A DNA stretch of 64,000 nt from Mactromeris polynyma (Eukaryota > Mollusca > Bivalvia > Venerida > Mactridae), in contig JASFXZ010000163.1 of the NCBI GenBank assembly GCA_032209605.1, forward strand, positions 1 to 64,000. Direction: 5' to 3'. The first letter of the stretch is position 1; every line of letters starts with the position of its first letter. The position numbers and the translations under genes were made by a program. Shown here piece after piece: positions 1 to 11,935 of the stretch. The notes beneath the pieces are model-generated. The model was not told the DNA's origin. It ran no database searches and saw nothing but the letters and a program-made list of their open reading frames with translations.

Positions 1-621
1 TACAGATGTTGCAACTTGATGATGAAAACTGCTTTGAAAAAATATTGACCAATAGACATAAAGCCTTCACAAATATCCGGGTATTCTTAACTGACTTTGA
101 ATACACTTTGAGCAATTTGTGTAAACAATGTTAACGCCAGTTATTGTCACCAAATTAAGTTGAGTTAAGCCAACATGTAAAATGTGATTTGAAGGAATTT
201 CTGTAACAAAAAAGGAGCATTGAAAACTTGTTTCTATCAAAGTTCAATTAAAACTTTAATATCAAAACTTATAAAGTCATATGTAGTCGCATCCAGTGTC
301 ATTCTCAGATACGTCTTAGAATCTAGTGCTGTATGACCTACATGCATTAAATTTCTTACATGTGCATTTCTTTGAAAATAGAATATACTATAATACATGC
401 AAACTGTTTAGAATGAAAACGTAGCATAACATATCTATCAATTATGTGCATCAATAGACAGGTATAAATAGAAACAGGTCACACCAAGTACTTAACACTT
501 TTTTGAAGAGTGTTCAGCATTGCTGGAGTGACGTCAATTTATATACAAATTGTTAAGATTTTAGTAAATAAATTCAAGTCTATTACATTATTCAATTTGT
601 ACCATTTAAACGTATTTGTAG
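1..621. other. Intron or upstream sequence of gene A
   Basis: No exon, tRNA or clear repeat boundary seen. Positions about 25-60 resemble 17252-17290 (shared aaaatattgaccaata), so some of it is dispersed repeat. Confidence 0.4.
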
Positions 622-707
622 GTTTCTGTGAGGGACGACGATACTTACTGGAAACATGCGCTGTGTTACATTGAAAATGACCCAAGAGTTAGAACATTTG
701 ACAATGT
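622..707 (+). CDS. Gene A exon 1 (visible): start of vWD domain
   Basis: Reads ...CYIENDPRVRTFDN, the conserved opening of a vWD domain (ND/GDPH-x-x-TFDG). Acceptor tttgtag, donor gtaagt at 708. It ends in phase 2. Upstream exons are outside the window. Confidence 0.8.
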
Positions 708-3700
708 GTAAGTTAAATCGCTTATGTAATAACACAATTATTGTCACTATAAAAACTCACACACAGAAGTATCCATCAGCCAAAATATGAGGTTCCGAAA
801 ATTGCAAATTCGAATTCCGCAATACTTTAAAACCTCAATTATAAGACCACCTTTGGGACCCTTGAAAACTGGTCTTAATATTGATGTGGTTTTAATATCG
901 AGGTTGAATAAAGAGCGATGCAGTCAAAATGGATTTGAAACGTGTGGTCTTAATTTTGTTGTGGTCTTATTATCAAGGTGGTCTTTGAGTGAGGTTTTAC
1001 TATATTCAGTAGCCCAGAAAGCAGTTATCGAGAGCGATTTATGTATAAATTAAATAGATAAGGTTTTCATAAACATTTGATGATATGATAATATTTAGAT
1101 CACTGTCTTTGAAATAATACAACAATTTCTCGGTCTTGGTCTTGCTATTGAGTGACAGCAGAGTGTTAACCAATCAGATCTTAAGTTGAAAGCGGATCAA
1201 ATTTCTGAAACCAAGCTATGTTAGTAAGCTTAGTGCTGATTGGTGAATTTTTTCTAGAAAGACCAATAATGGTCTCAGATATATGTTTCCGAAATATTTG
1301 CATTATCCACAATATGCCCATTGTAATTAAAATATTCCATAAAACTATATTGTTGTCCCATCAAATTTCATAAGATTCAAGCTACCGAAACGAAGAATAG
1401 TAATTTCTTATCTTGTCGGCCGGTTAGTTTAACTTCATTTCGTTTGTTTGTTTACACTCGCAATCTGCCGGTGTCCCTGATCGCATCATGCATGTGCACA
1501 TAAATCGGTGACGTCTCGTCACGTGATGGCAGTTTTAAATATGGTTAGTTGCAGAAATCATAGTTGAATTTGACGTCATCAATGAATATGCTCAGATGAA
1601 TATTCATAGTGCACAGTTATGGAAAGTCAAGGACGCACATCGTATCACGGACAATCACGACGTATTTTGTAAACAAGATATAATGTATTCTAAGGTTTAT
1701 TTTTTCGAAAGGGAAAGAGAAATACAGATAGCAATTAGCCAATCAGCGTAAATTTGTTTATAATTATATTACAAGTACATGTTACAATTGTTGCAAATGG
1801 ACAAAGAATATCCTTATTTGGCCTTTAAACACTTTAAAGTTTTAAACAGTTGAAATATCTTAAAATATATTTTGAAGTATTGTCACATGGGAATTCACGT
1901 ACATTTGCCAATTCCTTTCTGTATTTTAGGTATTACAATTTGCTTGAATACAGTTCAGAGACACCAAAGGTGTATGTAGCAGTTAAACACACAACACTGC
2001 CTGTGCAGGTAAGGCTTGGTAATCACCCATTGTTTTGTTATAACATTAAGACACAGGCATATAAGCCGTATTAAAAGAGAGAACAATAAGTTGCTACAGG
2101 AAACGTCGCATACATAAGACAGTGCCTCCACACACAGATCTCCGGAAAACAACAATCCATTTAAAATAAGGCATTTGAGGAGACTCGAGGGTACGTACGT
2201 AAGGGAGCAGGATTGGCCTCGCCGACCGTAAGGGATAACTAGAGAAATCAGAGAGGACATCAAGGGGGTAATTAATGTACATGTCAAGGGGGTACTAATC
2301 TCCTGCTACCCTTTAGTGCCTAGAAAGGAACCCATCGGTACAATGGTCACGCCTTTTGTATAGTGTGGCCAATGATACATTTTCTTACAAACAACAGTGC
2401 CACAATTTATGTTATTGTTTCACATAAAGTATCTATAAATTATAGAATACGAAATGTGCCCGAACATCAAATGCAGTTATATACAGTAAAACCTCAATAA
2501 TAAGACCACCTTTGGGTCTCTTGAAAACTGGTCTTCTATTTAGGGTTGTCTTAATATCTAGGTTGAATGAAGAGCAAAACAGTGAAAATGGACTTGAAAA
2601 GTGTGTTCTTAATTTCGAGGTGGTTTCATTATTGAGGTGGTTTTTAAGTGTGGGTTTACAGTATAAGTTTGGCAGAAATATGGATAATGAGAACCCACGT
2701 GTTCACTAATTATTCGACGTTCATATTGTTATATTATAGATTCAAGTACTGACAGAAGGCTGTGTTTGGGGTGGTGCATGTTCCTGTGGGGTGATAGTAC
2801 AAGCGGGAAGAGACGTGTTTATGGCCGACCATTGTTACGGATCGCACAAGACAACATTTCTGTCTAATGAAGACAATGTATTGGAAGTGTGGATGATACG
2901 GAGCAATGTTTTAATGGTAAAAGAGGCGTTTATGTTTATACTTTATTTGAACCTTTTAAGATATATGTGTGTGGTGCGAGTATATATTGTTTTGTTGGGT
3001 AGTATTTTGTTAAAATATGAATTCCACCACGTTGTTAATAAGGCGAAAAATCTAACCAATAAGCCCTCTCTGGAGCAATAAAATCTCTCCAACAAGAGTA
3101 TCAATTGTTCACTTTCAGTTTAACCTTTGTATAGAAAAACCTCTCAGCAGCCAACATGTGCGTCTCCCAAAGGGAATTGCTCTGGAGAGGCTGCTGAACG
3201 TATTTATTAATTTAGATAAAGCTTCATCTCTATTCCCGAGTAGATGTTTTAGAACATAATTATTATAATTGACACGATTTACGTGTAGTTTTGTCGGCGT
3301 GTTCAGATTCCGTTCTTATTATTTGAATTTCAGATCTATCTCCCGCATGGCATGGCGATCCGAGTTACAATATCGAATCCTAACTGGTTCTGGTGGTTTT
3401 CGTTTACTTTGGTAAATATCCAAATATATCCAACCCCGTTTGACATGGGGAAAATAGACGGACTTTGTGGTAACTTCGATGGTATGTGGTTAGATGACTT
3501 CATGCACGCTTATAGTTGGTACTTCAATGGTGTCGATGATTTCATTCCTGCTTGGGAGTAAGTAGTCTGAATATAATTATGTTTGTATTAGACACCCTCT
3601 CCATAAAACTGAAATTTTTTGTTGGTACACTTGCTTTCCGACACAAAGTTCATTAGTCTGAAAGGAATCATGAAATAGTACAGAAGCTCGAAGAAATGGT

Positions 3701-6700
3701 AAATTATACTGATGTCTATTAGAAATACAGTTTATTTCAGCAGCGCAGCACCAGCGAATCACAAGTTGTGGAGTGTTTCAGTTCAATGAAAGTTATTTGA
3801 AAGATATATGTTCACAATATACAATATCCTCATCTCGAAGGATACTTTTTGTGGATTTTAAATTGGTATGTAGTAACACAAAGTTTAACTTTGCAATCGT
3901 CAAGGATTGAAATACGAAAGTAAAATAAAACAACGTTTGAATTCAACGCTAATTGACAAGAACACAATTTGATTTACTAGTACATGTATAGTTTTGATAT
4001 GCAAAATGTCATAGCACAGTTAAGTCGAACTGGAAATGTCCCAAACCAAGTAGGAAGGCACTCCTCCATAAGTACAAGGAGAAATAGTAAGATATACATA
4101 CAAAATAAATATTGAGAAACTTGCCAAACTTGGAATGACCGATACCAACTGTTTTACTATTGAAATAAATGTTTTGTTTTTAGCGTGACTGAAACAAGTG
4201 ACAGTCTTTATAGACTAGACTTCAGTGATTTACAAACTTATACATACGATGACATGCGTTGTGTTTGCATGGGTAGTCATGGGGAAGGAGAGGCTACGTG
4301 TAGTGTCAAGGAGACGGCTACATGTACATACAGCTATAGGTATGGTTACAAGTTGGAATTAGGCAGCTTGTCGTCAAGAAAACGCAGATCAGCTGGAACA
4401 TCAGCTGGAAGAGATAAAAGATGGATAGACTTCACTCAGAATTTCGAACTCGCTGAAGCAATGAAAGCTGACACGGAATTTACTTTTAGGAAGTCTCGGG
4501 TGAGAAGATCACAACCGAAGACAGTGCGCGTAAAGGTATGGACTTCTAAATAAAATTTATGTGCACATTACAGCCATATGTAATATTAGTTGGAATTGGT
4601 TGGAATCAAGCCAGTGTACATGGTCTTAATTGTCCAAGTGTCTGTTACAAAGATCAAAAGAGTATAGTATATGAACTTAGTAAGTTATTGTTAACATACA
4701 GTAATACCTTAATAATAAGACCACCCTTGGGACCCTTGAACACTAGTCTTAATATTGACGAGGTCTCAGTATTGAGTTTGAATAAAGAGCAAAATAGGGA
4801 ATATGGACTTGAAAATTGTGTTCTTATTTTAGAGGTGGTCTTATTATTGAAGTGATCTTTAAGTGAAGTTTTACAGTATATTACAGCAGAACCTGAAATA
4901 GTAATTACTTTAGTATACACTGCAATATATTATTTCACAGCGACAGGAAGCTGATTTGAACTATACAGAGATATGTGAGCAACATATGAATATATCTTGT
5001 TCTGGACTATTGAACTCGGCGGATGTAGATGTTTTTGTCAATATAACTGCTAGAATAGAAAACTGTGTGTCGGATTCGACGGTATGTTTTATGCGAATAT
5101 ATGATTCCGATACTTGTTTATACTGTTAGAGTATATGGAACGCCAACTTATACATAAACTCAAATACTTGACGAGCTCTCTAATTCAATGGGTGAGAGTA
5201 ACACATGAATTGTTTCTAGCAATAATTATATAATGATAGCAACAAATAAGAGTTCTTCAAATATATGAGTTTATGTAGATTTGGCGTTCTATAAGAGTCA
5301 CTCAGTATTTGATGCCCCAATATCTCGAAGGTCTGAATTGTTGTCCGTCTTACAATGCGGTTTTATCATTTCTGTTCATAACATTCTTAGTCCAACCTCG
5401 CTGGTATGAGAAATAGCCTTAGAGAAATATGATCCAATATCTTTAAAATGTATTTAGTTAAAATGTAGGTCTGATTTTGATTAATACAAATTGCGATTTT
5501 GAAACCGCATGTGTCTATAACACTTAGCTTGTTTCTATTGGTAGTTTTTTATTTTCAAACTCATTATTTTTATGAAAGAAAATTGCTTTATATCATTGTC
5601 AGTTCTGATCATTCATACCTGTTGTTTTGCTAAATTTGTTTCTAGGAAATGCTTGTTGAAAACAGAAAAAAAGGTGAACATGGTTGTCATTTCATCGTGT
5701 TTCAATCCTGTCTCTATTTTACAGATTAATCCTGAAAACGTACTTGGCTGGGCAATGACGGCTTGTGAAGGTATGAGAGCTACTACTGAAGATATAATCG
5801 CGAAAGATGAGGTTTGATATATACTTATATAGAAATCTTTCGCCATGCATTTTAACCGATCAATATTTAACATGAAAGGCTTACTTCCCGATCCTTTACC
5901 GCCAGGCACCTGACAGGTAGTATCCATGGTAACCATTATATAACTGGATGTAGGCTCACCAATCGGCCATATCAGAACGGAATCCTACATGAATATTCGA
6001 CCTCCCGCTCCCAAGGCGGATGCCTGCACCCTTCGGCCAATGGAAACGAACAAGGTCATTTGGTATTTGATTTGTCCACTTTTCTCATCGCAAACTGTCC
6101 TCATTAAATTATATTTTCATTACTCGATATATTGAATTTGTTCGTCATTCTGTATACTTTCATGTTTATATTTACGACCTTTGCAAACGCATACTCACTC
6201 GATTATTGTTCTGGTAATAATAAAAATGCACAGCTTTTACAACAATGATAGTTTGTGATTAAAACAGCAAGCCTCAGGATGGATATCACAATCTGTTTTA
6301 TTTAATTACATTCGGTCAAACATAATTTACATAAGAGCTCCGCTATGGGATTTACAACCTCTTCTGTAAGTGACATCATTTCAAGAAAACACAATATGTG
6401 ATGTCACTATTTGCAAGCAGGAAACAATATTTACTCCTTATGGTCACTTCGTTTTTATATTGCCATATGGGGCAAATATTGCTTACTCTCATGGTACATG
6501 GTGACGTCACATGTGACGTTTTCTAAAATGGCGTCACATAAAGAAGAGGTTGGAAATAGCACAGCGGCGCTCATATCGATGTGTTGGTGCCAGAACCCGC
6601 TATCTTTGTATCAATTTATTAGGGAGATGGTAGATTCGGGCATTAACCCCTCGATATATATATTGACTTCACATCTGTTAAAAGTTAAACCAATGTTTTG

Positions 6701-9700
6701 TGTATTCCAGGAGAGTATGGACGCATCTGTCGTTGAACTTATAACAACATCTTTCTTATGTCCGGGAGACTGCGGCGGCCATGGTACTTGTGGTGTCGAT
6801 GGTATGCTAAATTTAATCAAATGTTACACATACAAGGGTCAGTCTAATGTTAACAGAGAACTGATCTGTTCCTCAGGAGATGAGATAGTCATCGTTCTTC
6901 GTGTGTTCTTGTAAACGGATGTTCATACATTGTCACAGAGAATAGACGAACTTCAACATAAATTAAATTTGTAATGTTCTAAGTAGTATGAGTGTATATG
7001 AAGTACATGCAATCTGTAAATATGTATGTCGCATTAATTTGACTGTCCCTCTTACAAGACAAAAGCGAAAGTTTTATATGTAAGTGCTCCCTATCTACGG
7101 CGATCAGTTGACCTAACCATTGCTTAGCAACCACTGCTAGCCTGCTTCTTCACATGCAACTGACGACTTCCCCTCATAAATCAGTCGAACCCATGACCTC
7201 TAGATTAGTAGTCGAATGCTCAACCGACTGAGCTATCTGGGGTTGTGTACAGGCGAGAATAGAAGTTAGTAACACATTCACATTCTAACAACTTCATTTT
7301 GAAAATCGATGCACCTTAGTAGAAAACAGGAGTTTACACTTGTTACGTATATTATGTGAAATTGTATGTATTGTATTTATGTTCACATGGAACTCTGGCT
7401 TACTGAATTTGCGATAAATTATCTATCTATCTACATAAAACGTGCACACTTTGCTGGACTATACCATTTCATGAACTCATATTATATTTGTAGGAAATTG
7501 TGTGTGTGATAGTAGCTATGGTTTGAGTGATTGTACTTTTGATACTACGATTGCTGCTAGTATACTTGAAATCACAGGAGACGGAATTTGTAACAGGGCA
7601 ATGCATACCTGCTTATTTATCCTGGTTGTCACTGACGGTATTGTTGATAATTGTATGTGTAGAATTGAACACACGATCGTAAGTATACTTTGAAAATACG
7701 AAAATAGTACTTCTTCAGCATAGTCACTTCGTTTTCATATTGCCATATGGGGCAAATATGCTTACTGTCAGTACATTGTGACGTCACGTATGACGTTTTC
7801 TGGAAATGACGAGAGGTTTGAAATCGTACAACGGCGCTCATTTGTATAATTATCACGTGACCACTCGAAGAAAATGGCGAAGATTAATGAGTGCCAGTTT
7901 AATGTTGTGTGATAAAACAAGTTGTACACCGGTGTTTAAGTGAAAACATTCAAAAGCCATCATAAACTTAACAACGTGTTGCTCTATCCTGTGTTATGTA
8001 CAATAAGACATATACCGGTCCTTCTACTTGCTTCTCAACGCTGGCTCAAACTCAAAATCATGAGGAGACGTTTGGCATCCCTATTGATTTAATTGAATAT
8101 AATTTATTTAAAAGTAAGTGATGAAGTCGAACAGGAAATGCCACATACAAAGGGCGCAGCCACCCCGAAAGTACGAGGACACATTAAATATGCGTACATG
8201 TTAACCAATACAACAGCGAAAGGGACATTATCTGTTTTATTTGTGGCAAATCAAAGAAGGACTGGTCTAAAATCCAGACACACTGAACACATCAGCGAGG
8301 GAAAAAAACGTTACTTTCCAAATGGACATATTGAAAATTAAGAGTATAAAACGAAACTGTGTTATGCCACTACCACCTATGTTCTTTCATTTTTCTTTAT
8401 AAACAGATTGCTATAGACGGCAACCAGCGAAGTCTAGGTACACAAACAGTGCCCGCCATTGTTATCAGCATCTTTGAAGTGTACTGCCCAGTACCTGATT
8501 CCTCCAAGAAACGTAGACGTCGTCGCTCCGCTTCAGGAAATAGTGCCACGTTGGAAGTCGCGGATGCATACACCATATCAGTCAGTAATGACGGGTCTAC
8601 TTTCAGTAACAGCAGTTCTGTTGTCAGTTTGGATACAACATGTCTCACGTACAACATCACTGACAACACTGTAACGTTAGATGTAAGCGTTTAAATGAAT
8701 TTGTAGGGGCCCAGTGGCCATGTTGTCATATTAGCCGACTTCAAATCATTGGCCTCTCATCGTTCTATGTTCGAATCCCACCCTGGTTGTAGAATTTATA
8801 TGTGAGGTAGCTATCCAGATGGCCACCCGTTGTGGTTCTACCCTATCCAGATGACCGCCTGTGCCAAACTACTGCTAGGCGGGGCACCTTTAATATTCAT
8901 TCACACTTATAGCTGGAAAAGTCTCTATAAGCTCACGTTCCCACTAAAAAGAGATAAATGAATGTATGAAAAAAGTACTAGTAGAATCTACTGAGTTTCC
9001 ATTAAAACACGTATTATGAGGCGCATAACTAACAACAGTTTTATGTTGTGATTATTTTACACTTATTTTTCACATGTTTCAATATTGTTCCGCAGTAAAG
9101 GTGCAGTTTAGAAACATTACGTACCCTACGTATTGACAGGCGTATTTAAGCGATCAATTTTCGGATTTTGAGTTAGGGATCAAATTTATTTCAAATAAAT
9201 ATTGATTAAGATCAGCATAAATCCCTCAGAAACAGAAAATGTGGTATGTGTTGATAAAGGGGCACTGTACAGAGGTTCATATACAGATAAACCTCAATAA
9301 TAAGACCACCCTTGAGGGCCATTGAAAACTGATTTTAATATTGAGACGGTTTTAATATTGATGTTGAATTAAAGAGCAAAACAATGAAAACGGACTTGAA
9401 AATTATGCTCTAAATTTTGAGTTGGTCTTATTATCGAGGTGGTCTTAAAGTGAGGTTTAACTGTATACGCTGATATGTGTGTGACGGCATCTGTTACACT
9501 TGTTGCGCTCGAGGTAACATTCATTTAATTGTGACTACAGTCTCTATCAGTAAGTTCAATGCATTGATAAATTCTTGGGCGAAATATGGTCTTTAGAAGA
9601 GAGCAAGTGTTGTATTCATTGAGAGCAGTCTGAAGTATAGTTTTTGCAACAATTTACTTGATATTTTCTAGCCTGAGTACTGTATAATAGATGGTGTTTG

Positions 9701-11935
9701 TTACGGAAACTACACAATACAAGCGGGACTGAACTGCACATACTGTGATGTGACAAATGACAGGTTTGACTGGACGACACACAGTGGTCAATGCCTGATT
9801 GATGGAGAGTGTTACGCAGGAGGTAATATAAAGGCGAACGCCTAATAAAGCCTTGTGGAGACATTTCTACTTCAAGAAGTCTCGACTTCAACTTGATGAA
9901 TTCCCGATTTCAACTTCACTAATTCGCGAATTTAACCCAACGAATTCGCGATTTCAACTTCATGAATTCATGATTGTCACTTTATTAATTCATGATTTCA
10001 ACTCGAAAATTCGTTTAATTGAATTCGTGAATTCGTTAACTTGAATTGTCACCACCAGGCTTTCGTAGAAGACAGGTGCTATTACTATGACTCTAAATCA
10101 AATTATTATTTCAGATTCTTTTATAGCCACCTAAAAACGAACCGATATGACCTGTATGCAGTTACATGCTCCTACACTTTGTTTTCAAATTGATTAATTT
10201 CACAGAGCTTTCATTAATTTGGACAAACCCATACGATGAAAACAAAGATCTAATGTGCAAACCTGCGATACTTATCAATGGAATTATTTCTTGGCCGATA
10301 TGTGTGATGCTGTCGCAATTTTCTTCTGGACGCAAGTTAATGGCTCACTCAATGGGTGTACTATAGCTACAACCATTATAGCGTAAAAATGAAGTATATT
10401 TATTTCAGGTTTCCCTATCTACCCTAATTGGTTTACCCTACCCTAGAAAATTATACCGCGTGTTAACATTTTTTTTCCTTTTGGTTAACATTTTTTTGTG
10501 AGATTTTTGCTTTAGGTTCTTATTTCTGACCAGTTATTAGACGCTTTACGAGTCTTCCAGCTATAGAGCGTTATATGCACCTTGATTAAACATTATGCAC
10601 GTTAAAATGGAAAGGGGATTTGTGTTTGAACATACATGTATATTCATTTAAATTTATGTTCAATTTGCTGATTTGAAAATAAAAAAATCTCCAAAAAAAT
10701 ATTCCGACCTACCTACACTATTTTTTGGGGGCATCAAACATATTTTTAGGCCTAAATTGATAATTGTTCTAATGATTTGTATATGTATGGTTTTGGGATT
10801 GTAAACAGCGCTTGCTAGATAATACACTTTGGACTTCTTTCAGACTCATGCTCACCCGATGAAGACGAAGGTCTAGCCACTTATGCTATAGTTTTGATGG
10901 CGATATTTATACCCATTGGCGTGGCGGGACTTGCTGGCCTGGTTTTCTTCTTGGTGAAGAAATATCTTGCAAACAGGTTAGAAAATCCATAGTAATAAAT
11001 TAACACCAGGAATCCTATGAACATGAAATAAATCCATAGGAAACTGTGCATATTGCAAATAAGGTATGAGTATTTATTATTGAAAACCAGGCTCTGAGCT
11101 AGTTTATGCGACAACCTTCTATCCGAATGCTTGGTTTTATCCGAAATAAATATCAGGTCACTATGTAACTTCGTAGGCACGTCGAATTGAAATGGGCTAT
11201 TCGAAACCATGAATTATTCGAAATACAATTTAGGTCCCGATGAATTCGAATGAATGAGATTCGACTTTTTTTTTTTTCTTAAAATAAATTAAAATCATTC
11301 ACCTCAGTATTAGGGCATTTATTTGATAGAGCTTTGTACGATAAAAATAATTTTGATTCAGTCCATAATCTCATCATATTTATATAAATGTGTCGTCGAT
11401 TGTTGACCATTTAAGGATAGCTAGTTACGAAGAAAGATGATTTTTTTAAACGAATACATGTAAAGATTTTTCATTTTCTAATTTTATATGCGTGTCGACG
11501 AATGTTTGAATATTGATTTGGTATACAAATATTTGAAACTGGACTTCGTATATCAAAACAGATGTGGATTACAGGCTTCTTGTGAAAATGATAGCTACGG
11601 GCGCTACAATTGCTGTCATATGTTTTTTCTATTTCAGACATATGCGCACTGTTCGTATCGAGGGTTTGTATCCAAGTGTTCCAGTGAACCAAAAGTTCAA
11701 ACTAAGACCAGAAACTGCTGGAAATGAGTTCTGGGCACAGAGAGTAGACCATACAGGGCCGAGTGCTGGGTTCAGTAGGCCTAAACCTGGCGCTGAGAAC
11801 ATCCCGGACAATCTGTATAAGGATTGTGAAGCAGGTCCTGACGATTCTGTCCCCGCACCGACATTTCCTGATGGAACGAACTCTTCACCTGGTGCAAGCA
11901 CCTCGCGCAGTATCCCTGGTGAATCAACGTCGTAA
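622..11935 (+). CDS. Gene A: vWD and EGF domain type I membrane protein (VWDE-like), 5' partial
   Basis: Thirteen exons (622-707, 1930-2008, 2740-2916, 3334-3557, 4184-4535, 4941-5081, 5725-5811, 6711-6801, 7494-7678, 8407-8682, 9672-9822, 10844-10976, 11638-11935) have AG acceptors, GT donors and compatible phases; they sum to 2280 nt, 759 codons plus TAA. Visible-residue order: von Willebrand factor D domain 1 to about 190 (GLCGNFDG at 157-164); linker with RKRR at 254-257; six-Cys EGF-like domain 399-426; a second polybasic run in exon 8407-8682; a Cys-rich segment with two C-x-x-D-G-x-C-Y motifs; membrane helix about 631-654; cytoplasmic tail of about 100 residues, rich in Pro and Ser. 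Family knowledge: vWD/EGF proteins are extracellular adhesion or matrix-type proteins; the ligand cannot be told. The start codon and signal peptide lie upstream of the window. It converges on gene B. Confidence 0.85.
827..1001. mobile_element. MITE, CAGT/AAACCTC family, copy 1
   Basis: Palindromic repeat of about 180 bp: ends read (CAG)TAAAACCTCAataaTAAGACCACC and the reverse complement, body contains GGACCCTTGAAAACTGGTCTTAATATTG and AAAGAGCAAAACAGTGAAAATGGACTTGAAAA-like text. No transposase. In gene A intron. Confidence 0.7.
1930..2008 (+). CDS. Gene A exon 2: vWD domain
   Basis: Continues the vWD strand (VYYNLLEYSSETPKVYVAVK). Acceptor ttttag, donor gtaagg. Completes the split valine codon and ends in phase 0. 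Confidence 0.78.
2078..2300. repeat. Dispersed repeat, ATAAGTTGCTACAGG family, copy 1
   Basis: Shares AATAAGTTGCTACAGG, CACAGATCTCCGG-AAAACAACA, GCATTTGAGGAG and GGACAT/CAAC-rich text with 35515-35815 and 43936-44255. No coding capacity; class unknown. Confidence 0.6.
2483..2663. mobile_element. MITE, CAGT/AAACCTC family, copy 2
   Basis: Left end TACAGTAAAACCTCAATAA, right end GGGTTTACAGTA (inverted-repeat end damaged). Same body as copy 1. Confidence 0.75.
2740..2916 (+). CDS. Gene A exon 3: vWD domain
   Basis: 59 codons, phase 0 at both ends, with several cysteines (GCVWGGACSCGV, ADHCYG). Acceptor attatag, donor gtaaaa. Followed by a degenerate CTCTCC-type repeat in the intron (about 3066-3195). 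Confidence 0.75.
3334..3557 (+). CDS. Gene A exon 4: vWD core with GLCGNFDG
   Basis: Contains the diagnostic vWD motif IYPTPFD...GLCGNFDG..LDDF. Acceptor tttcag, donor gtaagt at 3558; ends in phase 2. Confidence 0.85.
4184..4535 (+). CDS. Gene A exon 5: post-vWD linker with furin-like sites
   Basis: 118 codons including the split one. Cys pairs (CVC, C...C) are followed by SSRKRRSAG and later SRVRRSQ, both fitting R-x-K/R-R proprotein convertase sites. Acceptor tttttag, donor gtatgg; phase 0 at its end. Confidence 0.8.
4698..4877. mobile_element. MITE, CAGT/AAACCTC family, copy 3
   Basis: Starts TACAGTAATACC and ends GAAGTTTTACAGTA; about 180 bp, in gene A intron 5. Confidence 0.72.
4941..5081 (+). 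CDS. Gene A exon 6
   Basis: 47 codons in phase 0 between acceptor tttcacag and donor gtatgt. Three cysteines and N-glycosylation-type NIS and NIT sequons; no named domain recognised. Confidence 0.75.
5725..5811 (+). CDS. Gene A exon 7
   Basis: 29 codons in phase 0 between acceptor ttttacag and donor gtttga (weak). Reads NPENVLGWAMTACEGM. No named domain. Confidence 0.65.
6335..6572. mobile_element. CRE-carrying MITE, copy 1
   Basis: Imperfect palindrome of about 240 bp with ends GAGCgCcGCTATGGGATTTA and the inverse ACAGCGGCGCTC. Contains GTGACGTCACATGTGACG. In the gene A intron before exon 8. Confidence 0.75.
6711..6801 (+). CDS. Gene A exon 8: first half of EGF-like domain
   Basis: Ends in FLCPGDCGGHGTCGVD, the first three cysteines of an EGF module. 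Acceptor attccag, donor gtatgc, phase 1. Confidence 0.8.
7080..7244 (-). mobile_element. tRNA-headed SINE (antisense)
   Basis: On the minus strand it begins CCCCAGATAGCTCAGTCGG (A box) and has GGTTCGACTGA (B box), then a non-tRNA body. In gene A intron 8. Confidence 0.5.
7494..7678 (+). CDS. Gene A exon 9: second half of EGF-like domain and Cys-rich part
   Basis: NCVCDSSYGLSDC supplies Cys 4 to 6 of the EGF; then a GDGICNR...C...C stretch. Acceptor tttgtag, donor gtaagt at 7679, phase 0 at its end. Confidence 0.8.
7720..7839. mobile_element. CRE-carrying MITE, copy 2 (half element)
   Basis: Only the right half is present, from GTCACTTCGTTTTCATATTG to ACAACGGCGCTC; contains GTGACGTCACGTATGACG. 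Confidence 0.7.
8407..8682 (+). CDS. Gene A exon 10: extracellular region with polybasic run
   Basis: 92 codons in phase 0. Contains SSKKRRRRRSASG, a strong convertase-type cluster, then a Ser/Thr-rich stretch with many N-x-S/T sequons. Acceptor aaacag, donor gtaagc. Confidence 0.8.
8705..8960 (+). mobile_element. tRNA-headed SINE
   Basis: tRNA-like 5' part with B box GTTCGAATCCC at about 8770; body with CTATCCAGATGG and GGGGCACCT, features of molluscan SINEs. Flanked by imperfect duplications around TAAATGAAT. Confidence 0.5.
9283..9465. mobile_element. MITE, CAGT/AAACCTC family, copy 4
   Basis: ACAGATAAACCTCAATAATA to GAGGTTTAACTGTA, in gene A intron 10. Confidence 0.75.
9672..9822 (+). 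CDS. Gene A exon 11: Cys-rich CxIDGxCY module
   Basis: Two related motifs, CIIDGVCY and CLIDGECY, flank a C-x-x-C. Acceptor ttctag, donor gtaata, phase 1 at its end. Confidence 0.78.
9850..10067. mobile_element. MITE related to 21064-21211
   Basis: Right end TGTCACCACCAGGCTTTCGT matches the perfect-ended copy; left end is decayed. Internal tandem of GAATTC-x-CGATTTCAACTT units. Confidence 0.6.
10844..10976 (+). CDS. Gene A exon 12: transmembrane helix
   Basis: After the acidic juxtamembrane SPDEDEG comes a roughly 24-residue hydrophobic run (YAIVLMAIFIPIGVAGL...) closed by VKKY, a stop-transfer signature. Acceptor ctttcag, donor gttaga; phase 2. Confidence 0.82.
11090..11260. repeat. Dispersed repeat, inverted relative to 29520-29695
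   Basis: Shares TTCGACAACCTTCTATCC-like, CGAATTGAAATGGG and GGTCCCGATG text with the reverse strand of the other copy; the other copy ends in AGTCTGACTGTA, again a CAGT-type terminus. Confidence 0.5.
11638..11935 (+). CDS. Gene A exon 13: cytoplasmic tail and stop
   Basis: About 99 residues, beginning RHMRTVRIEG and rich in Pro, Gly and Ser, ending STS and TAA. Acceptor atttcag. No kinase or other enzymatic motif. An ATTAAA at about 11998 could serve as a polyadenylation signal; this is uncertain. Confidence 0.82.

Noticed and set aside
6411..6914. 167-codon plus-strand frame
   Set aside because: Begins inside a MITE and merely overlaps true exon 6711-6801 in frame, reading into introns on both sides.
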